A DNA stretch of 64,000 bases from Brachynemurus nebulosus (Eukaryota > Arthropoda > Insecta > Neuroptera > Myrmeleontidae). The stretch is from NCBI GenBank assembly GCA_035578155.1, contig JAPWDM010000033.1:1633001-1697000 (forward strand), in the 5' to 3' direction. Shown here one piece after another: positions 1-12,713 of this stretch. The notes beneath the pieces were generated by a model. The model was given only the letters and a program-made list of their open reading frames with translations, made no database searches and had not been told where the DNA came from. Each line of letters begins with the position of its first letter. Positions within the stretch are counted from its first letter, which is position 1. Made by a program: the position numbers and the translations under genes.

Positions 1-1361
1 AGATAGAAAATAAGTGATCAAGAAGTAATTTTGAAAAATACTTGCTCAATCGCAATCGGAAAAATAATAGTTAATCATATGTTGAATTGAATTCCTAATA
101 TGATAACTATAGAGTAGCAATAAAAATTTTAAAAAATTTTGAAAATTTCTAATATAACATAAAGTTAATGTTTAACTTACAATTGGAGTGATATTAAATC
201 TTTTCTTAACTTTACTTCTAAAATTACTTACAAAAATGTTTTCTTCTAATTTTTTCTATAAATTTGCGCCTATTTTTTCATTTCGTCAGGTTTTTATTTT
301 TTTTATTTTAGAAAAATAACGCAACAAATCAATTTTGAAGATAGATTGAGTCAATACATGAAATTACTGCTTATAGGTACAGGATATGGTCAAAGTTCGG
401 CAATGGCTAATCATTTTCAACTGACCTTGAAAATCGATTTCAGGGTCACTATCAAGTGCATCGCTTTAAATTCTACAAATTTGGTACTCAGCCCTTTTTT
501 CAAAAAATATGTCGTTTCAAAAATATTTAGCTATAACTGTTTTCATCTACAGAGGTTGAATGGTGTTTTCTACCCCTAAAAAGCGTATTTAGCCGAAATA
601 AAAAAACACGTATTTAATATTTTTCGCTGTTTAATAAGTATGTTAAGTTTCATTCAAATTGGCAAGTATTAGTTGGGTAGTGTTATTTGTCAGAATGTTT
701 TGCCGATCTAGTTTTTTCAATATTTCTTTGCTCGTTTTCAGAATTTGTATTTTAATTTCTACGGACAAATAACTCATTCTTTTCTTCGATTTTAGTAACT
801 TTTATTTGCTGATGTTGACCATTAATTGATCGAAACATATCAAATATTTTTCAATGATTTTTTTAGCGAATGTCGAAAATTTTGAAAATTTTTTCACCGT
901 TAGTAAGTTAAAGTATTTGAATTCATTAAGTAATTAAATGATGTCCACAAGAACCTTACGAACTACCATAAGTTACATGAGATCCCTAGGACCCGTTTTT
1001 TACTGTTAGGATAAACTTTTTACTAAAATTATTTTAGATGAATAAAGGTTATGTTGTATGATTTCCGCCAGGGTTTACTGTTCCCATTATTGTATAAAAT
1101 AAACTAACCGACCGATTTTGAAAATTTTTTCACTGTTAGAGAACTAAATTATTTTAGATGGATACAACTATGCTGCACAAAGTCCGTTCGGGTTCTTGGG
1201 TTCCAAAAATATCAAAACTAATTACCCAGCCGATTTTAAAAAATCTTTTACTCTTAGAAAGCTAAACTATTTTAAATAGGTACAGTTCTTAGATGAGATC
1301 CGCCAGTCCCCAAAATTTGGAAATTCGCTATGTTATGCAGATGCTGCGACAGGGGTATTTT
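1..1361. repeat. Duplicated 1.36 kb repeat, copy 1 (cut by window start)
   Basis: This stretch is matched almost base for base by 12714-14074, with a constant offset of 12713 and no net length change. The left end is open at the window edge; in copy 2 similar sequence extends further left. The 3' end carries the motif GGAAATTCGCTATG...GACAGGGGTATT that also ends the microsatellite-bearing elements near 38, 40.6 and 41 kb. A 77-codon frame at 346 is present in both copies, but three of the four base differences I see in it change the amino acid, so I do not call it a gene. Confidence 0.85.
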
Positions 1362-1400
1362 CACTGTTAGAGAGTTAAGACGTTTTAGATAAATACAAGT
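880..1400. repeat. Degenerate tandem repeats, units of about 115-125 bp
   Basis: Units share a core reading roughly CCGATTTTGAAAATTTTT, then CACTGTTAGAGAACTAAA, then TATTTTAGATGGATAC, followed by a variable segment with a TCCGCC or TCCGTTCG block. Four to five diverged units can be followed, and they are repeated in the second copy near 13600-14030. There is no coding signal. Confidence 0.6.
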
Positions 1401-2159
1401 TATGTTATACACTGAGAAAAAAAATATCGTTAAAATAACTAAATGATCTATGTTAAAAAATTGTCTTTTAACTATAAATTAGTAAAACTAATAAAATATA
1501 TAAACAAAAACTACATCACTTAGTTTGCAATACTTTATAATATAGTTAAAAAATTTGTTTCAAACAGCTATTTATATAGTTAAATCATTTAAAAAAGACT
1601 GTTTCAATTAAACATTTGAATAAGAATGGTTTAATCATAAATCAAAGTTTATTTTAACTAAATATATTGTTAAATGAATTAGATGGCCGTGTTATTTTAC
1701 CTTTATCTATATATAATATTTCAGTTGTCTATACGAAGTTGTTTATAATAATAATATCTTTAGTAGTTTTAACTATATAGTTAACTTATTAAATATGCGC
1801 AGATTGAAACTTGTATTAAACGCATTATATTGACGTTGACGCAACTGACGCCATTGCCATTCAAGTCACATCTGCATGTTAGGCAATGGTTAGGCAGTTT
1901 CCATGTTTGCTACGTATTTTACACTTAGTTTATAATTAAAATGTATGCGAACTTAATAATAATTAATAGTATTATTTACATAATAAATGATAAATAAGTA
2001 AGTACTTACTTATTTAAAATGCAACAGAAATATATATTGTTTTACTTGAAACCTAATGGTGAAGGTACATATAGGTTAAAAATATTTTGTAAAAAATACC
2101 CGTTTTCTTTTTTTATTCAATATGGAGAAGACAAACAAAATTTCTATGGTGCAAAATTC

Positions 2160-2163
<4 letters not shown>
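1362..2163. other. AT-rich stretch, no gene seen
   Basis: It continues the repeat-like sequence to about 1410. After that it is AT-rich DNA with many TAGTTAAAA/TTTAACTA words and no coding frame worth reporting. Confidence 0.5.

Positions 2164-2250
<87 letters not shown>
2164..2250. repeat. (AT)n microsatellite, left part of a split array
   Basis: This is a pure AT dinucleotide run. It resumes at 5018-5084 on the far side of the hAT-type element, so the two runs look like one array interrupted by that insertion. Confidence 0.9.
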
Positions 2251-2253
<3 letters not shown>

Positions 2254-2596
2254 TGGCGGTTATTCCAGGTATGCGGGGTAGGCGCCGCCTACCCCAGCTA
2301 TTTCTAAAAAACTGAAATAAATTCATAACAAGAACGTAACATTGTTTACAAAATAATTTAAATACACAATTTCAATAAGATTTACTTTGATAATATTGCA
2401 CATTATTACATATATTGCATATTAGAATATACATAATTATAAAATGCATAAATATTGTAATATTGTCCGTAGAACGTACATATACCCATTATATACACGA
2501 TATACACTATACTACTATAGCATATCTATAGCCACTTTATCCAGCTATTACATACAACAATATTATTCCACATACACACTGCACAGTTATGCCGCT

Positions 2597-3112
2597 GCTA
2601 CACGATGCTACGAACACCTTCCAACATTCGACGTTGGATGGTTCATAGCATCGTGTAGCCGTTGTTCGAACCTACGAGTGTCCAATGTCGAGCGTCAAAC
2701 ATTCGCATTTGGTCGTGTCCCGTTCGATGTCGGTATTCTTGCACCGAGTCAAAGGGATGCTTCGAACGTTTGAAGGTCAATGTTGGTTGTGTTCGTTGGT
2801 TGCGCACGACTCGTTCATGTGAAGAGAGACAACATCAGTGTATAACATTAGAGATAACATCAGACAGATAACATCTTCGTCACGTTTGTCCCAACACATT
2901 ATACAAGAGAGACAACATCAGTGTATAACATTAGAGATAACATCAGACAGATAACAGCGTTGTCGACTGAGTACCAACACATCATCATTCGTATTGGATC
3001 AAACATTCGACTCACCGTGTAGCAGATACATTCGTCGCACCAACTATCGAACTTAATTGCCTCAAAGGTTCGATCGAATGTTGGAAGGAACGTTCGTAGC
3101 ATCGTGTAGAAC
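2597..3112. repeat. Inverted and direct repeats inside the hAT element
   Basis: The sequence CTACACGATGCTACGAAC near 2597 is found inverted at about 3090-3110, with CCTTCCAACATTCGA next to both, and again inverted near 2645. Between them a 50 bp segment beginning AGAGAGACAACATCAG is repeated at 2823 and 2906 (83 bp period). This looks like a small foldback or nested MITE. No family was recognised. Confidence 0.65.
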
Positions 3113-4605
3113 CCGCTTTACCATACCTACGATACCTACCATGGTAGGCTCTCTGAGCAGAGCATATCCGTGTGTACTGAACCTGTATATGTTTGTATAT
3201 ATTATGTAGCTGTATTAGTTGTTTATAAACCCTGTTGGTACTTTCACAGAGTAGGCGATTTTTTCGGTGACTACCGTACATACGATTACAGCCGAACTAA
3301 TCAAAACTTAATTTGTGTTCTAGTCATATCACGTTTTAGGGTTTTTAGCATGCTTCTTGTATACCTCTTGTAAATTTATCGTTGATGTTCCGTTGCGGTT
3401 TGATTGTTATTTTATTATTAACTGTCTTTTTTTAAAATGGCATACTACAATAAAGTATTAAAAAACATTTTTTTAAAGGAATATTGAGGAAAAGAATTTT
3501 TTTGAGTAGGTATATTGAAGATAATTTAACTTATGCATATTTAATCCCATAAAAATATTATCGGTTTTTTACTTTTGCTGTGAAAAAAAAAAGTTAGAAC
3601 CGATATTTTATATTTTTTTAAATAAATTTGTGTTTTCTACAATTTTAATTTGTTACCTAAAGTAATTTAACTCGAAGAATTGTCAACTAGCAAAAATACG
3701 ACAGCGAAGCAGAAATATTTTTGACAATAAATATTTTTTATATTATATCAATATAAATTTATTACAACAAATACAAATCTCTCGTGTAATATTAAGTGAA
3801 AAAATATGATTTTTTCGAGTGATAGATCATTGCTAATTTATCCTTATTTTAAGGGTTGATAATTCAGAAAAAGCATTTGTACATCAGTTTTAATAAAGTT
3901 TTTTTTGAATATTCTAGGTTAAATTGTTGTTTGATATCAAAAAAGCTTTTCTCTTGTCTATTCTCTGTGAACAAAATTGTATGGGCAACTGCTAGGTGCG
4001 AAAATTTTCCCAATGTTGCCAAAAAACATGAATGGAGTCACGCTCATATGCAAGCATGTATTTCATTGAATGTATTTGGTTTTGTAATAATTGATGCAGT
4101 AAAGAAAATATTTATTTCTTCAAAGCATAACAAAAAATCACTAAGGGTCTCATGAAACGCTTAACTGATGCTGTATATTTTTTGGCTATGCAAGATCTTG
4201 TATTTCGTTGACCTGACGAATTCTCAGAATTATCAAATTCAGGAATTTACATACTATTTGTAAATTTACTATTTTGATATGATGAAAAATTAAACTTTCA
4301 TTTAGTTTACTGCATTTACCTTACTTGTTTGATAATGGTCATTTAGAAAACTCACATTCGTTTTCTAGGAACATTCTAAGAATACGATGAAAGATGAAAG
4401 ATGAAAGCAGTTTAAGTTAATTCATATTGAACAAAGCTTTCCTGAAATATTACAGTTAAAATCTAACGTGCTGAGTAAAATTAATTTTTTTTTTTATTTC
4501 TTAATTATTCGTTTATTAATTTTTTTTTAAATTTCTACATGCAGTTAGTCCTTTTTATCCATCTTTGTGTTCAATGTATTTTCGCAGAAAAGTGTAAATT
4601 TAGAG

Positions 4606-4818
4606 CAGGGGGTGGCCATCTCAAATGATCTTGCGGGCCACTTTGGAAGCACATCATAACTCCACGGGCTGCATATAAAATTATATGTTCCCATAATATA
4701 TTACGTATTTTTTTTTTTTTTTTTTGATACATTGGTTTTCACTACCATGGTCGTTATAAAATAAATATATTTTGTATAAGTGTGATGAATCTCACGGCCC
4801 GCGGGTTGGCCACTCCTG
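4606..4818. mobile_element. Short hAT-like MITE nested in the larger hAT element
   Basis: The left end CAGGGGGTGGCCATC and the right end inverse (CAGGAGTGGCCAACCC) form imperfect inverted repeats, and both continue into GCGGGCC blocks. It is 213 bp long with an internal T-run. The flanks share TAGAG but I could not find a clean 8 bp duplication. Confidence 0.55.
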
Positions 4819-5014
4819 ATAGAGTAGGAATTATTTACGTACAATACTTTACGATATTTTTTAGTAAAGGAGTATTTGTTAGTATTAGACTTTACGATAT
4901 TTAGTAAAAATTCGAAAATATCATTCCGCTTTCTCTTTAGTACTTCTTTACACACTAAGTGTGGTTTATCTTTTCTGAAAGCGCATACCCAATCTTAAAG
5001 CTCACGAGCCGCCA

Positions 5015-5017
<3 letters not shown>

Positions 5018-5084
<67 letters not shown>
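5018..5084. repeat. (AT)n microsatellite, right part of the split array
   Basis: This is a pure AT run continuing the array at 2164-2250 beyond the inserted hAT-type element. Confidence 0.9.
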
Positions 5085-5087
<3 letters not shown>

Positions 5088-5965
5088 CAATTATTTACGC
5101 ATAGTTTTAAAATTTTATATAATTATTTACCAAATGTGAATTTTTAAAAATTTATTCACAGATTCCGAGAATGGATACTAGAAATTATTGGGTGATATAT
5201 ATGTGCACAATTTGATCAGATTAGCGAAAGTAAAACCAAAAATTGGATATCATCAAAAGAATTAATTCCTCAGTGTTCCATAAGTACACTGGACGAAATA
5301 ATTATATTCAAATTAAGAAAATTCGATAATGTGCTGAAAAATATTTAAATGAAATTAAAACCGGTAAAATTAGTTATGAACTTTGTACTCTCATTTTATT
5401 TAACGTATTGAATTTAAATTGTAAATTAAATATTTTTGAATAAATTTTTTTAAACAATAACTTTTTAATGTCTTTTTTAGCAAATATGGAACGTAAACAA
5501 AGCCTTTTTTGGGATTTTTTGGGATCTTTGGATCTTTGGGAACTTTTACTAGGGGCTGGAATATAATAAAGAGGATTTTGTATGTATCTCAAAGAATATT
5601 TTGATTACGTTGCATAATACGATATCATACGATCAAAGTATCAATCAAATATAATTTAATACATTAAACCAGCGGGCGCAGGTTAATTGCAAATTGTTAT
5701 AAAATCATTGTTTTAAGAAATAAGCGCTCAAACATAATTACCAAATAATGGACATTTTATATTAAAGAGTTACGTGAGCCTTTTTTAGCAAAAAAAACGC
5801 CATTTCTTCGATTTTTTTTACAATATAAGGAAATATAATTTATTTCAATTTTTGGCATATTATTACCTATATATTATTTTGAGACACTGTAAAAACAATT
5901 GTTATCAAAAAAAAACTAATTAGGCCATTGGCCATTCTTACCTAAAATAAAAAACAAAATTTTTT
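5085..5965. other. AT-rich stretch, no gene seen
   Basis: No coding frame or repeat structure could be supported here. Confidence 0.5.
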
Positions 5966-6160
5966 CTATTAGTAGATGCTTATGGCTTGTACTTGAACGA
6001 AAAATTACTGTTTCCGTTAATTACAACTCATTTTACAAGTAGAAAATCAACGAAAAACACGAAAAATTTACCAAAAATCAAATTTTTTTATTAAAAGTTG
6101 AAATTTATTTTTTTTTTAAATCCCTTTGTTCAAGTACAAGCCATAAGCATTTACTAATAG
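5966..6160. repeat. Inverted repeat with 33 bp arms
   Basis: Arms at 5966-5998 and 6128-6160 are near-perfect inverses of each other, containing GCTTATGGCTTGTACTTG. The AT-rich loop is about 130 bp. It is probably a small MITE; no target duplication was resolved. Confidence 0.7.
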
Positions 6161-6190
6161 AAAAAAACTGCCAAAAGTTGGAATAAATTA

Positions 6191-6365
6191 GTAGTCCAAG
6201 AGCCAGTGGCCGGCTACCTGTATGTATTTAACCAGACCTAGATTTTTGTGCAGTGAGTCTAGTCCAAGCAAACTACTGATTAAAACCTTGTTTTTTGCCA
6301 AAATTAGTACCTGGAAGGGAAAATATGGAAAAGATAGGAAAAAATCCGTAGAATTCGATGAACTA
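6191..6365. repeat. 175 bp module, uninterrupted (empty) copy
   Basis: The same sequence occurs in reverse orientation in three pieces: next to the Tc1 end at 14102-14103, at 14868-14962, and at 17674-17739. There it is split by a 764 bp MITE and by the 2.7 kb TIR element. This copy therefore shows the sequence before both insertions. Confidence 0.85.
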
Positions 6366-7903
6366 CACACACCGGCATAATTAGCGGAACATACAAAATA
6401 TATATAAAAATCAAACAAAACCAGTTAATTTTAAGTAGCTATTTATCTCATTTAATTATTCACTTAAAATTACATGTTCACAAGTCGATATACCTTTATT
6501 TTTCGTAACAAAAACAAGTAACTACATGAAATGACAAATTTTTGGAATCTTATGTCGTCTAAGAAACATTTAAATGACAAATAATTTAACAAATATAAAA
6601 TGAAAAACAGCGTTTTAATAGCGCGTGTTTCCTCCCCGTGCACTTATCACAGCTTCCATTCGTCTTGGTGTACTCAGAATTATGTTGTCTATAGTCTCCT
6701 GGGGCAGTCTTTGCCATTCTTCAACTACGGCAGTTCGAAGCTCGACCACATTAAGAGGAAGCGGCATTCTGTACTTTAAATTTCGTTTCAGTAGGTCCCA
6801 GACGTGCTCTATCGGATTCATATCCGGTGATCTTGCTGGCCACTCCATAGCTGCAATACCGACTTCATTAAGGTACGCTCGTGTGGAATTAGCAGTGTGT
6901 GGCCGAGCATTATCCTGCATTAAGACAAAACGATCACCGATGAAAGGGGCAAATGGTACCACAATTTCTTCCAAAATGTCTCTTATATAGCGATCTGCAT
7001 TCAGATTACCCCCATCGATTATCTTCAAGTCCGTGCGAGCTCCCAAACATATCCCTCCCCAAACCATTATGGACCCTCCACCGTAAGACTTAGTATTTTC
7101 AAAATTGGATTGAATATACCGTTCCCCTTGGCGTCTCCATATTCTCTGCCTTCCATCAATATTATTTATAAGAATTCTACACTCATCAGTGAACAAGACT
7201 TGACTCCATTGGTCCATATTCCAAACTCAATGCTCGCGTGCAAAATTCAATCTGTTTCTACGATGATGTACTTCCAATTTTGGGGCCTTGACGGGAACAT
7301 ACGATCTTAAACCAGCTTCTTCGAACCTTCTTCGTATCGTTCGCTCACTAATTGCTACTCCTCGAACTTCTTCAAGTTCATTTCTGAGTTCAAAAGCCGT
7401 AAGACGTGGTTTTCTACGAATATGAAGTTGAATAAAACGGTCATCTCTCCTCGAAGTACACCTTTTCCTGCCTTGTCCTCTTCTTCTCGTAAGAGAATCA
7501 GTCTGTCTGAAGCGTTGGATACTGCGATGAATTGTTAACAAGGGTCGACGAAGAATTCTGGAGATCCTTCTGTAGGTCTGATTATTGTTTCTCAACTGCA
7601 GAGCTCTGATAATTTCAAAGGGTGTTAAGTCGGGCATAATGATATTTTAAATATTAATCAGAACTTAAGCACCGGCAATAGTGTAAAAATAACGATTTTA
7701 TCATGAAAATTTAAGAAATTGGAGACAAAATTCGTAAAGAATTCGAAAGTGACAAATCTTTTAAAAAGATTTGCATCAACAATAAATAAAAACAATTCAA
7801 TGAAAAGTGACAGTCAATTGATTTGTTACTTCAATATGATTTTAAGTAAAAATGAAAAGAAAAAAAGCAGCCTTATTTGTTAAATAAATAGATTTTCATA
7901 CTT
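6366..7903 (-). mobile_element. Tc1-like element, right end truncated
   Basis: The left terminal repeat starts CACACACCGGCATAATTAGC directly after a TA (6364-6365), the expected Tc1/mariner target. The body carries a DD34E transposase on the minus strand. The right terminal repeat is missing: homology to the shortened copy at 50755-51339 runs up to about 7900 and then the microsatellite-bearing repeat begins. The AT-rich 5' region and the transposase tail match the two ends of that shortened copy. Confidence 0.85.
6615..7637 (-). pseudogene. Tc1 transposase (DD34E) with one in-frame stop
   Basis: A single frame of about 340 codons runs from 7637 down to 6615, broken only by a TGA at 7227-7229. 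The N-terminal 136 residues hold paired helix-turn-helix DNA-binding domains rich in Arg, with a basic GRKR-type linker. The C-terminal 200 residues hold the catalytic core: the first Asp in LFTDE, the second in MQDNARPH, and a Glu in NPIEHVW. I count 34 residues between the last two, the Tc1 spacing. The length is normal for the family. It would cut and paste Tc1 elements at TA sites. Apart from the stop it looks well preserved, so the copy is fairly young. Readthrough is possible but unsupported. Confidence 0.9.
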
Positions 7904-8420
<517 letters not shown>

Positions 8421-9718
8421 TATGTCGTTCTCCATTTCACTCGCACTCGCATTCTTTTTTTTTCTGTCTCATTTTTTGCGAGCTAAATTCGAAAAAAATC
8501 GCTTTATAAGTAGCGTGTCATGATTTTTTTAATCCAATTTAACGATTCGGCTATATTCTATTTCTCTGTCAGTTAAATGTTTTTATAATGTATCTCTGTT
8601 CCATTTTTTTTTACAAAAAAAATCCCGACGATATCTGTTATGTGATATGATCAGAATTTAGATTATATTTACACCTTCCTAAAATTAATAAGAGTTTGCT
8701 TCAATCGTATAAAAATTACGTTAAATCATATTCAAACAATAATATTTTTACGTAATTTTCTATCCAATTGACAATACAATTATGATTAGAATTGTATAAT
8801 CAGAGCATTCTAATATTAAATAATTTTGCACATTCAATTTTTTTTTTTACCAAAGAAAAATTTTTTTAAATTTTGACACATTCTTTTATGAAATTTCGAT
8901 TAAGAAATATTAAAAAATTTTAAAGTGAATCATTTAAAAAGAGTTAAAAATAAATTAAAAAGGAAACATTTCTCTATTTTAACATATTTGTAAAGAAAAT
9001 TTTACAGTTTACTTACAGTTTTTTGAAAAAATGTAATAACATTTTTACATACAATAAAGATTATATTTGAACGGTAGGAAATCCACAAATTTTTTTTTAT
9101 TTCTTTAATTAATTATTAAATTTGGTTTTAGAAGAAAATCTTCGTCTAATTCGTTCCAAGCCGAAAGTATAGCCACTAATAAGGACATTCCACTGTTAAA
9201 ATAAATGGAAAATATATTGAAATTTATTTAATGAAAGCCATTCATACACATTTTTAAAATATCCTTTTGAATTATATAACAAATAAAATCTGTGTAAAAA
9301 AATCTAATTGACGTGTTTTTCCTCAATTTGCTAATATTAAGTAAGGCTCGTTAATTAGGGAGTGATTGTGTCAAAATTTTAATATAAAATATGGTAATTT
9401 TAACCCTCTTTAAAAGAACATTTCGATTTTAACAATAAAAAAATTTTAAAAAGTGTTTTCGTTTTTCCCGGATTACCAAAAACTGTTCATAGGCATATCT
9501 GTGACTAAAGTTGCCTCCCTTTCTTAAGAAAAGTATTTTTAAAATTTTGTGCAAAAGAATAAAACACAATTAACGAAAAAAAAGTACGCGTTTCCATATT
9601 TTTAAGATTTTGTAGTACAAGAAAATCCTTATAAATTCATCATATCTGTTATTGCATTTACTAGCTTTTACGCAATTTAATAAACAGTATCGTTTTGATT
9701 TTTTAAACTCATTTAATA
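8421..9718. other. AT-rich stretch, no gene seen
   Basis: Very AT-rich DNA with homopolymer runs. No frame, terminal repeat or tandem structure could be supported. Confidence 0.5.
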
Positions 9719-11820
9719 GGCTATTGACTATGTAGTTGAATAAGGAACTAATTCGTAACAGGTGTTTTATTGTTTCATATGTTCAATTGTACCCCAAAGA
9801 TGATAAATTCACAAAGTGCTATTAAATTTAGGCATGCGTTTTTACGAACGGCGTAAACGTATCGACGCTTACGTTTTTTAACTATAACTCAAAAACTATG
9901 CATTTGTCGTAAATACACATCATATGATTTTTTGTACAGAATTAAATTTCCTATCGAAATCGCACTTTATGAACTCAAAAAACTTTTTTCTCAACAAAAT
10001 AAGTCAAAAAAACTATTTAAAGAAAAGCTCAAATTTTTCAATTTTTCTTTTTTTTTAAATTTTTGAGTAATACTTTTTTCTGAGTGAATTTAGGTATAGG
10101 GATTGGTTCACAAAAAAGAAAGCTGATGTAATTCCCGTCAGAATGGTGACAGATAAAACTATTTTCGATAACAACCGGCTGAGACACAGTCGTTCAAATT
10201 TACCTACTTTTTTACAATTTTATTACTTTTGACTTTTATACCATGTTATTTGTAATTTTTACACGCAAAAATTATTTTTATTGAGTACAAAAATTATTTC
10301 TGCTTTATCAGAGGTAACGATAAAATTATTTGCTAAAAATTTTGATATTCATATGATCTTAGGTATAAAAAGAAACTTTAATATTGTACTAAATTACAGT
10401 TCTATTTTTTAAAAAAAATTAAATGTATCTATTATATTTCTCCCATAATGTTTTCAAATTCAATATCAATATCTTCATCAACATCGTTTTGGACATCTCC
10501 TTCTGTAATTTCTGGAACATCCGCATTTTCACAATTTTCTGGAACATCCACATTTTCGCAAATAAATTCTTTGCAGCTAATTCCTAATTTTCTACAGCTG
10601 CAATTTCCGTGACAACCTTTTATACACCCGCAACCTATTTGTTCCAGTAAATTCTGCAGTGCAGGAGGTTTTGTTGTTTTAATTGGCACTAATCCATTTT
10701 TAGATTTTTGCAAACCCCACTCAAATGGATTTAAAATATTTCCTTCCCACTGTTGAATTTGGTGGTACGTCCTTAAACCGTGATAATTAGTGGCATCAGA
10801 AGTTAATGAGAAATTGGTTAGAGAAAATTTGCTTTTTGATAATTTTTGAAAAAGTTGTAACCGAGAACTACCTAAACTGTTGGCCTTAATGCCATAAAGA
10901 GAAATTACGATTTAATTCTATTACGTAAATTGTGGCTGTAGAAAATTATAGGAATTAGCTGCTCCATGTTCTGCAAAGAATGTATGGGCCTAAATTGTGA
11001 AAATGCGGATGTTCCAGAAATGACAGAAGAGAATGTCCAAAACGATGTTGATGAAGATATTGATATTGAATTTGAAAACATTATGAGAGAAATATAATAG
11101 GTACATGTAACTTTTAAAAAAAATTAGAACTATAATTTAGTACAATATTAAAGTTATTTTTTATACCTAAGATCATATGAATATCAAAATTTTATCGTTA
11201 CCACTTTTATCGTTACCTCTGGTAAAGAAGAAATAATTTTTGTACTCAATAAAAATAATTTTTTTGTGTAAAAATTACAAATAATATGGTATAAAAGTCA
11301 AAAGAAATAAAATTCTAAAAAAAAGGTAAATTTGAACGACTGTATCTCAGCCGGTTTTTATCGAAAATATTTTTATCGGTCACCATTCTGACGGGAATTA
11401 CATCAGCTTTCTTTTTTGTGAACCAATCCCTATACCTAAATTCACTCAGAAAAAAGTACTACTCAAAAATTTAAAAAAAAAGAAAAATTGAAAAATTTGA
11501 GCTTTTTTTTAAATAATTGTTTTGACTTATTTTGTTGAGAAAAAAGCTTTTTGAGTTCATAAGGTGCCATTTCGATGGGAAATTTAATTCTCTACAAAAA
11601 CTCATATTATGTGCATTTACGAAAAATGCATAGTCTTTGAGTTATAGTTAAAACACGTAAGCGTCGATAAGTTTACGCCGTTCGTAAAAACGCACGCCTA
11701 AATTTAATAGCACATTGTGAATTTATCATCTTTGGGGTACAACTGAACATATGAAACAATAAAACACCTGTTACAAATTAGTTCCTTTTCCCCCTGTTTT
11801 TTTGTACATAGTCAATAGCC
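9719..11820. mobile_element. Foldback element with ~0.9 kb inverted arms
   Basis: The left arm starts GGCTATTGACTATGTA after TA (9717-9718), and the right arm ends TACATAGTCAATAGCC before TA (11821-11822). The arms stay alignable for about 900 bp (roughly 9719-10600 and 10920-11820), leaving a unique centre of about 300 bp. The arms include the 3' part of a nuclease-family gene, so that end of the gene is present twice, once on each strand. The flanking TA suggests a 2 bp target duplication. Confidence 0.85.
10432..10908 (-). pseudogene. C-terminal part of a TGCD-type FEN1/XPG-like protein
   Basis: An open frame of about 158 codons, bounded upstream by a TAA near 10910. The N-terminal part reads like the family's segment after the TGCD block: an L-x-L-F start, then TSDA, then a Y-H-Q-I-Q-Q-W helix and LNPFEWG. 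It is followed by a cysteine-rich tail (CGCIKGCHGNCSCRK...C...C) and an acidic tail ending FENIMGEI. In related proteins this tail follows the nuclease domain and probably binds zinc. The N-terminal nuclease part is absent because the foldback's other arm begins there. A broken mirror copy lies on the plus strand at about 10920-11097. The family assignment comes from remembered conservation and was not searched. Confidence 0.65.
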
Positions 11821-12713
11821 TATAAGACATTTATTGTTAGTGAGACATATTTGAATTATTTTCCTAACTAATAAATTAAATTCTGTAGACTGATGTTTTT
11901 GTAGATAAAAAAAATTCTAGGTAACGTCTGTATGAGACAAAAGTCTGAAAATGGACGTAGAATCTCACTGTTATTAATTATTATGTCTTAGTCTTTTGAA
12001 AAATTATTTTTTGAACTAAAATAAGAATAGGAGGAATATAAACTTAGGGGTAAACGACAGGAGTATATAAACTTTATTTTAGATTCTACGTTTATTTTTA
12101 CAGAAAATCATCAAGTACCTATTATTTCTTTTTTGAATGTATAAATACAAAAAGTTCGAAATTATTTTATATTAGAATTTCAATTTTGGTCGACCCTACG
12201 GGTTGTCCCCATTTACTCTTTTCTCGTCTCTTTTGACCCCAATTTTTCATAGAGAAGAAATTATACGATTTTTGTTAATTTTTCAAAAACCACCGATATT
12301 TTTAAATTTGTTTGGATACTGCTGATAAAGTGACCATCTTCGCGTAAATTTTTAATATATTAAAGATTAGGTACACATAAAATAAATACAAAAAAATACG
12401 GTGTGAAGTCTGAATGCGTACCTATTCATCCTTGTCTACGGTAGCACATTTTTTATTGACATAAATATTAGAAACGCAGGAAAAGAGACCAGGAATCAAC
12501 ATAGAAGTGGATTATGGTACGATATATTTTCTGAAAAAAGTGCTTAGGACCAAAGTTATAGAGTTCAAAGTGATGCACTTGATGATGACTTTGAAGTTGA
12601 CCTTGAGGTCAATTTCCAAAGTCATTTGAAAATCATTTAATATTTTTCAAAAGGAGTAGTTTACTTTTCATCCCTAAATGGTTCAAAGTATATTCGAACG
12701 AATTTCACATGCA
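11821..12713. other. No gene seen; left continuation of the duplicated repeat
   Basis: AT-rich sequence. From about 12480 it resembles diverged inner units of the repeat (words such as GACCTTGAGGTCA and AAAGTGATGCACTTGA recur), so the repeat probably starts further left than the near-identical block at 12714. Confidence 0.5.

Larger units (their letters stand above)
2251..5017. mobile_element. hAT-type element inserted in an (AT)n array
   Basis: The left end begins CAGTGGCGG and the right end is the inverse CCGCCACTG, which is the usual form of hAT termini. GGTATGCG also recurs inside both ends. Both flanks are (AT)n, so any 8 bp target duplication would be an AT octamer and cannot be proven. 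No transposase frame is visible, so it appears non-autonomous. The left end has a short hairpin at 2264-2284, with 10 bp arms GGGGTAGGCG / CGCCTACCCC around a single C. Confidence 0.7.

Noticed and set aside
346..579. 77-codon frame duplicated at 13059-13292
   Set aside because: It lies in a non-coding repeat, and three of the four differences I see between the copies change the amino acid. No promoter or domain is visible.
2019..2315. Tyr-Ile repeat proteins over (AT)n arrays (also 8024-8212, 33387-33671, 37569-37853, 38556-38777)
   Set aside because: These are translations of dinucleotide repeats, open in several frames and on both strands.
6625..6990. 121-codon plus-strand frame over the Tc1 transposase
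   Set aside because: It is antisense to a strongly conserved DD34E domain.
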